Source: JBBIII01 sp037446575
Lineage (GTDB): Bacteria; Bacteroidota; Ignavibacteria; UBA10030
Assembly (NCBI GenBank): GCA_037446575.1
Contig: JBBIII010000023.1
Coordinates: 1-29,071, forward strand
DNA: 29,071 nt
Reading direction: 5' to 3'
Shown here: one piece after another, positions 26,426-29,071 of the stretch
Position numbering within the stretch: position 1 is the first letter of the stretch
Layout: every line of letters begins with the position of its first letter
Program-made: the position numbers and the translations under genes
The notes under the pieces: model-generated
Told to the model about the DNA's origin: nothing
Seen by the model: the letters and a program-made list of their open reading frames with translations, nothing else
The model's database searches: none

Positions 26426-26454
26426 AATATAGAGATAAAACGATGTACAAGCAA
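26426..26454 (-). promoter_or_regulatory. Candidate sigma70 promoter of the rfaE1-rfaE2-tamB-rnr cluster
   Basis: On the minus strand: TTGCTT (26454-26449), 17-nt spacer, TATATT (26431-26426). The expected transcription start, about 26419, is 28 nt before the ATG at 26391 and excludes the longer TTG-initiated form of rfaE1. It shares its TTGCTT -35 and spacing with the promoter of the peptidase/TolB/Omp85 gene. Confidence 0.5.
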
Positions 26455-26483
26455 GGTTAGATAAAGTGTGCTATCAGAGGAAA

Positions 26484-26515
26484 GTCGGGCTTTCAGTTAA
26501 CTAAATAAGCCCGAC
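26484..26515. terminator. Hairpin after the outer-membrane protein remnant
   Basis: A perfect 9-bp stem GTCGGGCTT (26484-26492) / AAGCCCGAC (26507-26515), GC-rich against an AT-rich background, 14-nt loop, followed by ATTTTTAT on the plus side and TTTCCT on the minus side. It lies 14 nt after the stop of the remnant gene read on the minus strand and upstream of the rfaE1 promoter, so it would insulate rfaE1 from the remnant's strong promoter. Confidence 0.75.
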
Positions 26516-26529
26516 ATTTTTATAAATTA

Positions 26530-26798
26530 TTAGAACGCTGTAATAATTCCAAAAGTAAATCGGTTTGCTTTGTTTTCAATATCGTAAGTATATTCTCCTA
26601 ACAATCGGAGATTCCGACTGATAAAATAGTTTCCATTTAACGTCAAGCTATGGTAGCTCAAACGATTCACTTGTGAATTTACCCAATTGTATAAAAGAAC
26701 TCCATACCAAGCGCTTTTTCTCCCCCTTTTTTATTCTGACTGAAAAGACTACTTGCAAAAACAACTGGAATAATAATCGAATAGAAGTATATACGCAT
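26530..26798 (-). pseudogene. Outer-membrane protein remnant: signal peptide joined to the last beta-strands
   Basis: From ATG 26798 the frame reads a signal peptide (MRIYFYSIIIPVVFASSLFSQ) then NKKGGEKALG and stops after 39 codons at 26679. In a neighbouring frame the same strand reads AWYGVLLYNWVNSQ, then LTLNGNYFISRNLRLLGEY and finally NRFTFGIITAF with a stop at 26530. These are alternating amphipathic strands ending in Phe, as at the C-terminus of outer-membrane porins. The frames are out of register by one base across an A6G5 run (minus strand; 26722-26732); adding one base there would give a continuous 89-residue ORF. Even so, a barrel needs several hundred residues, so the middle of the gene is missing. 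A consensus promoter stands before it and a terminator after it, so this is a complete transcription unit with a gutted gene. The porin family is uncertain (phosphate-selective porin-like is a guess). Confidence 0.65.
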
Positions 26799-26828
26799 AA
26801 GAATAATACTTTGGAATTATTAAGCATT

Positions 26829-26857
26829 ATTATACAATCCAGAAGTATGAATGTCAA
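26829..26857 (-). promoter_or_regulatory. Perfect-consensus sigma70 promoter before the outer-membrane protein remnant
   Basis: On the minus strand: TTGACA (26857-26852), exactly 17 nt, TATAAT (26834-26829). This is full 12/12 consensus, the best promoter in the window. Start of transcription near 26822 would leave about 23 nt before ATG 26798. It points away from the ECF sigma gene. Confidence 0.8.
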
Positions 26858-26906
26858 ATTACGTTTGTTAAAAATCGGTATAAATAATCTTAGAAAAGGA
26901 TGCTTT

Positions 26907-27011
26907 ATGTTATCAAATATAATGTTTGGTTATACTTTGTCACTCTTTAAAGAGAAGAGCTGGCATAGTTTGTACTTTTTCTTTAAAAGAACTCTCTTTA
27001 TCTTTAATTAA
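26907..27011 (+). CDS. Possible 34-codon leader ORF abutting the ECF sigma gene
   Basis: ATG 26907 is preceded by AAAAGGA (26894-26900) at a 6-nt spacing, one of the best ribosome sites in the window. The ORF (MLSNIMFGYTLSLFKEKS, then WHSLYFFFKRTLFIFN) ends in TAA 27009-27011, and the sigma factor ATG is the very next base. The sigma gene itself has no Shine-Dalgarno, so ribosomes finishing here could be what initiates sigma. The peptide is rich in Phe, Lys, Leu and Ser, one weak hydrophobic segment, no known family. It may be only a chance ORF: the frame happens to be open further upstream and the region is otherwise non-coding. Confidence 0.35.
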   Translation: MLSNIMFGYTLSLFKEKSWHSLYFFFKRTLFIFN

Positions 27012-27629
27012 ATGAATGAAATAAATAAACATACAATAGATAACGAATTAGAGCTTGTTAGTAAAGCAAAAAGCGGCGACCCGCGGGCATTTACTGCGCT
27101 TGTAAAGAAGTACGAATCTACGGTGTATAGTTTCGCTTTCAAGGTCTGCCGCGATCAGGAAAAGGCAGAAGAGACACTGCAAGATACATTTGTAAATGTC
27201 TTTAAAAAATTAAACCAATTTAATGGAAAAGCAAAGTTTAGCACTTGGTTATATCAGATAGTTACTAATAATTGCCTGATGAAGCGCAGGAAAAGGAAAC
27301 TTGACTTAAGCACAATTTCGTTGGATGCAAGCGACTCTGCTGATGACACAGACACAGGCGAAGGAAAACAACCAATAAACGTAATTCCGATATCGAAAGA
27401 CACTCCGCAAGAAGAAGTAATCAACAACGAATTGCGCGAACATCTCGACAAGGCAATATTAAAGCTACCTATTGACCAGCGGATTGCATTTATATTAAGA
27501 GATGTGGAGGGAAAATCATCTGAAGAAGCCGCAAAAATTCTTAAGATTTCAGTGCCAGCGCTTAAATCTAGGTTGCGCCGTGCTCGCATTTTTCTCCAAG
27601 AGCAATTGCAGGATTATATCAATACATGA
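27012..27629 (+). CDS. ECF-family RNA polymerase sigma factor (RpoE-like)
   Basis: 205 residues, group IV sigma factor. Region 2 (about 18-88) is FTALVKKYESTVYSFAFKVC, then EETLQDTFVNVFKKL and GKAKFSTWLYQIVTNNCLMKRRKRK, with the WLYQIV element for -10 recognition. A polar linker rich in Asp and Ser follows (about 95-140). Region 4 (about 150-200) is KLPIDQRIAFILRDVEGKSSEEAAKILKIS then VPALKSRLRRAR, the helix-turn-helix for the -35 element. The sigma and the next gene overlap by ATGA, so they are co-translated, and the next gene is its likely anti-sigma factor. The gene starts directly after the stop of a small upstream ORF. Target promoters cannot be derived; autoregulation is usual for the class. 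Thioredoxin lies convergent just beyond. Confidence 0.94.
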   Translation: MNEINKHTIDNELELVSKAKSGDPRAFTALVKKYESTVYSFAFKVCRDQEKAEETLQDTFVNVFKKLNQFNGKAKFSTWLYQIVTNNCLMKRRKRKLDLSTISLDASDSADDTDTGEGKQPINVIPISKDTPQEEVINNELREHLDKAILKLPIDQRIAFILRDVEGKSSEEAAKILKISVPALKSRLRRARIFLQEQLQDYINT

Positions 27630-27883
27630 AAACAAAAAAACGAAAATATATTAGTTGTAAAGAAGCCGCAAAGTATATTTGCGCAAATCTCGATGAGACG
27701 AACAATTCTCAGTTATGTAGAGAAATCAGAAAACATATTCGACATTGTCCAAACTGCACAACAAGTTTAGCCAACCTAAAAAGAATTGTCGCGCTCTATC
27801 AAAAAACTTCAACGCCTAAACTTACGCCATCAATAGAGAAGAAATTACTTTCAGCCCTTAAACTGCAAACTCGAAATTTGTAG
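27626..27883 (+). CDS. Zinc-type (ZAS/zf-HC2) anti-sigma factor, soluble
   Basis: 85 residues. H37-x3-C41-x2-C44 (HIRHCPNC) is the ZAS zinc motif of anti-sigma factors such as RsrA and ChrR; further Cys at 11, 19 and 31 could complete the site (in ZAS proteins the fourth ligand is usually an upstream Cys/His). There is no transmembrane segment, so it acts in the cytoplasm, unlike many RseA-type partners. Role: it holds the upstream sigma factor inactive until released, plausibly by oxidation of zinc thiols. This is inference from the family; some ZAS proteins respond to other signals. Translation begins within the sigma stop codon (ATGA). It is followed at once by a 20-bp palindrome and the convergent thioredoxin gene. 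Confidence 0.85.
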   Translation: MKTKKRKYISCKEAAKYICANLDETNNSQLCREIRKHIRHCPNCTTSLANLKRIVALYQKTSTPKLTPSIEKKLLSALKLQTRNL

Positions 27884-27903
27884 CCACAATCTTAAGATTG
27901 CGG
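27884..27903. repeat. 20-bp palindrome between convergent anti-sigma and thioredoxin genes
   Basis: CCACAATCTT followed by AAGATTGCGG: 9 of 10 pairs match, with a perfect 14-bp core CAATCTTAAGATTG and no loop. It starts at the base after the anti-sigma stop codon. It could be a bidirectional terminator, although a loopless stem with no T run is a poor one, or a protein-binding site. Purpose unknown. Confidence 0.55.
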
Positions 27904-27923
27904 ATATTTGATCAAACACTTAA

Positions 27924-28295
27924 TTAAGCGACAGTAATATTTTTAGTTAACAATTCTTGATCGACAATCCTTTTAAGTTCCTTTTTTGGCAATGCGCCCA
28001 TCGCCATTTTTGGTTCGCTCCCTACTGGAACAAATAAAAGAGACGGAATACTGCGAATTCCAAAAGCCGCAGATAATTCCTGCTCATCATCTGTATTGAC
28101 TTTATAGAAATTCACTTTACCTTCATATTCTTTAGCTAATTCGTCAATAACTGGTCCAACCATACGGCAAGGTCCGCACCATGGAGCCCAAAAATCAATA
28201 ACTGCCGGTAAATTTCCCTCATATTTCCATTCTCTGTTTTTTTCGTAATTGAAAACCTTCTGCTTAAATGTTTCTGCGTTTAAATGTTCTGTCAT
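27924..28295 (-). CDS. trxA: Thioredoxin
   Basis: 123 residues, slightly longer than the usual 105-110 through an N-terminal extension (MTEHLNAETFKQKVFNYEKNR) that is common in Bacteroidota-like members. The active site is WAPWCGPCRMVGP (about 32-44); conserved downstream are KVNTDDEQELSAAFGIRSIPSLLF with the cis-Pro in SIPS, then GSEPKMAMGALPKKEL. It reduces protein disulfides with electrons from thioredoxin reductase (not in the window). No signal peptide, so it is cytoplasmic. A good AAAGGA ribosome site lies 7 nt before ATG 28295. It is convergent with the sigma/anti-sigma pair, which suggests but does not prove a redox-regulated neighbourhood. Confidence 0.95.
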   Translation of the reverse strand: MTEHLNAETFKQKVFNYEKNREWKYEGNLPAVIDFWAPWCGPCRMVGPVIDELAKEYEGKVNFYKVNTDDEQELSAAFGIRSIPSLLFVPVGSEPKMAMGALPKKELKRIVDQELLTKNITVA

Positions 28296-28546
28296 TGTTA
28301 TTTCCTTTCTATTTTGTTCAGTTATTCTGTTTCAATTAATACGATGCAGACGATGATAAAAAGATTCAGATAAATAGCAGGATTCGTATTTACTCATTGT
28401 TCCGTAATTTCACAATTGTTTATTCTTATCTATGAAGAGCAACTTTTTCATAATTGATTCGCTGAGCAAATGCTAGAATCTTTTCTAAAATAACTTCATC
28501 AAATATGTAGAATGATAATTTTAACGAACTTAAAAAGAAGTAATTT

Positions 28547-28765
28547 ATGAAACAAAATATGGGTTCAATTGATCGTGGCTTACGAATTATAGTCGCATTA
28601 ACAATCGGTTTGCTATATTTCACAGATCAAATAACGGAAACGGCTGGTATTATACTTGGAATATTGGCGGTTATATTTCTTTTAACATCCTTTGTCGGTT
28701 TCTGTCCTTTATATCTACCATTAAAGATTTCAACTTTTAAAAAGAAGACTGATCAGAAGAATTAA
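28547..28765 (+). CDS. DUF2892 (YgaP-transmembrane-like) small membrane protein
   Basis: 72 residues with two hydrophobic segments (about 14-26 and 33-51) separated by a short loop. The start MKQNMGSIDRGLRI matches the N-x-G-x-x-D-R-x-x-R pattern of the YgaP transmembrane/DUF2892 family, and VGFCPLYLPLKIST carries the family-typical FCPLY-like turn with its single Cys. In YgaP this part anchors a rhodanese; here it stands alone. Function unknown; the family is often next to redox, sulfide or rhodanese genes. The ribosome site is AAGAAG, 6-8 nt before the ATG. A similar small gene follows 14 nt downstream. Confidence 0.85.
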   Translation: MKQNMGSIDRGLRIIVALTIGLLYFTDQITETAGIILGILAVIFLLTSFVGFCPLYLPLKISTFKKKTDQKN

Positions 28766-28779
28766 CAGGCCATAATAAT

Positions 28780-28992
28780 ATGGCTAAATTATCATTTCAG
28801 CGGATAATTGTATTTGTAATGGCTGGGATTATTTTAGTTTTGACCTCATTTGAAATAATACCTAATCTGATTGGATTAGGCGCTATCTTAATTTTACTTT
28901 TCCTAGGAGTTACAAATTACGGCAGGCAATGCCCGGTTGTTTTATCTATTAAGCGTATCATCCATAAGATTAAATCTAAAGAAAGCAAATAG
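28780..28992 (+). CDS. Second small two-helix membrane protein (DUF2892-like)
   Basis: 70 residues. Two hydrophobic helices (about 8-24, IIVFVMAGIILVLTSFE; about 28-43, LIGLGAILILLFLG), then a conserved-looking GRQCPVVLSIKRI tail that parallels the GFCPLYLPLKIST segment of the upstream protein: a Cys-Pro pair after the second helix and a basic C-terminus. It lacks the N-terminal D-R-x-x-R signature, so it is a diverged relative or a paralogue. It is co-transcribed with the gene 14 nt upstream; ribosome site AGG about 11 nt before ATG. The remaining 79 nt to the window end (28993-29071) show no gene. Confidence 0.7.
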   Translation: MAKLSFQRIIVFVMAGIILVLTSFEIIPNLIGLGAILILLFLGVTNYGRQCPVVLSIKRIIHKIKSKESK

Positions 28993-29071
28993 ATTTAATA
29001 GTGCAATTATAGAACTTTCTTTTTTACACTTAGCTTTTTATTCAGCTTGTTATTATATTCACTTTAGCATG

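Noticed and set aside
26392..26454. Longer rfaE1 form from TTG 26454
   Set aside because: The extra 21 residues (LVHRFISIFYKKSKKSVEKK) are not family-like and lie over and upstream of a promoter-like -35/-10 pair.
26648..26857. 69-codon minus-strand ORF (MTFILLDCIIMLNN...)
   Set aside because: It begins inside the consensus promoter and its product is not protein-like; the signal-peptide frame next to it makes better sense.
26673..26906. Upstream part of the plus-strand frame that ends in the leader ORF
   Set aside because: It is antisense to the remnant outer-membrane gene and its promoter; only the last 34 codons have a plausible ribosome site.
26943..26954. CTCTTTAAAGAG palindrome upstream of the sigma gene
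   Set aside because: It is 12 bp, AT-rich and inside the possible leader ORF; such short palindromes are common by chance, and I cannot tie it to an operator.
28296..28546. Shared promoter or operator between trxA and the small membrane genes
   Set aside because: A GGAAC (28399-28403, minus strand) and a TAGAAT are visible but spacing and partners do not form a convincing site; no gene or RNA is evident in this 251-bp interval.

Overview
The window reads as a piece of an AT-rich, Gram-negative genome from the Bacteroidota/Chlorobiota side of the tree, most likely an Ignavibacteria-type organism. This is inference: there are diderm envelope genes (heptose activation, TamB, an Omp85-type barrel, a porin remnant) and a propeller-type two-component sensor common in Bacteroidota. 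The promoters I can find, however, are ordinary sigma70 ones (TTG..., 17-nt spacer, TATAAT-like) and not the Bacteroidia TAnnTTTG type. The sequence carries one scaffold gap of exactly 100 N (5822-5921).

Layout. 1-3586 (minus): a two-component pair, a 14-blade propeller histidine kinase overlapping a LuxR/NarL-type regulator cut by the window edge. 3816-6724 (plus): uvrB, whose last codons fall in the gap, then a ComF-like phosphoribosyltransferase whose start lies in a 15-bp tandem repeat. 7009-9417 (plus): two tandem paralogues with N-terminal TPR-like and helical modules and a C-terminal receiver. 9469-11081 (minus): a coupled pair, nucleotidyltransferase plus CDP-alcohol phosphatidyltransferase, for making a phosphodiester polar-lipid or solute product. 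11168-13259 (minus): a UvrD/Rep-type helicase broken into two ORFs by a roughly 70-nt low-complexity insertion. 13427-14674 (plus): ackA, followed by a strong hairpin. 14743-26391 (minus): an envelope cluster, rfaE1-rfaE2-tamB-rnr, then a metallopeptidase/TolB-propeller/Omp85-barrel fusion with its own promoter. 26455-27011: the remains of an outer-membrane protein gene (consensus promoter, signal peptide, last strands, terminator, no middle), and a possible 34-codon leader ORF touching the next gene. 27012-28992: an ECF sigma factor with a zinc-type anti-sigma factor, convergent with thioredoxin, then two small tandem membrane proteins.

How it fits together. rfaE1/rfaE2 supply ADP-activated heptose precursor for LPS core, TamB and the Omp85-type fusion act in envelope assembly, and RNase R sits between them. 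The sigma / HxxxCxxC anti-sigma / thioredoxin arrangement resembles thiol-redox circuits such as SigR-RsrA.

No mobile element, CRISPR array, rRNA or tRNA was seen, and no complete new defence or biosynthetic system. The most unusual signal is a family of degenerate 7-, 8- and 15-bp short tandem arrays lying at gene starts (uvrB, comF, the nucleotidyltransferase) and inside the broken helicase. In two cases the array supplies the likely TTG start codon.
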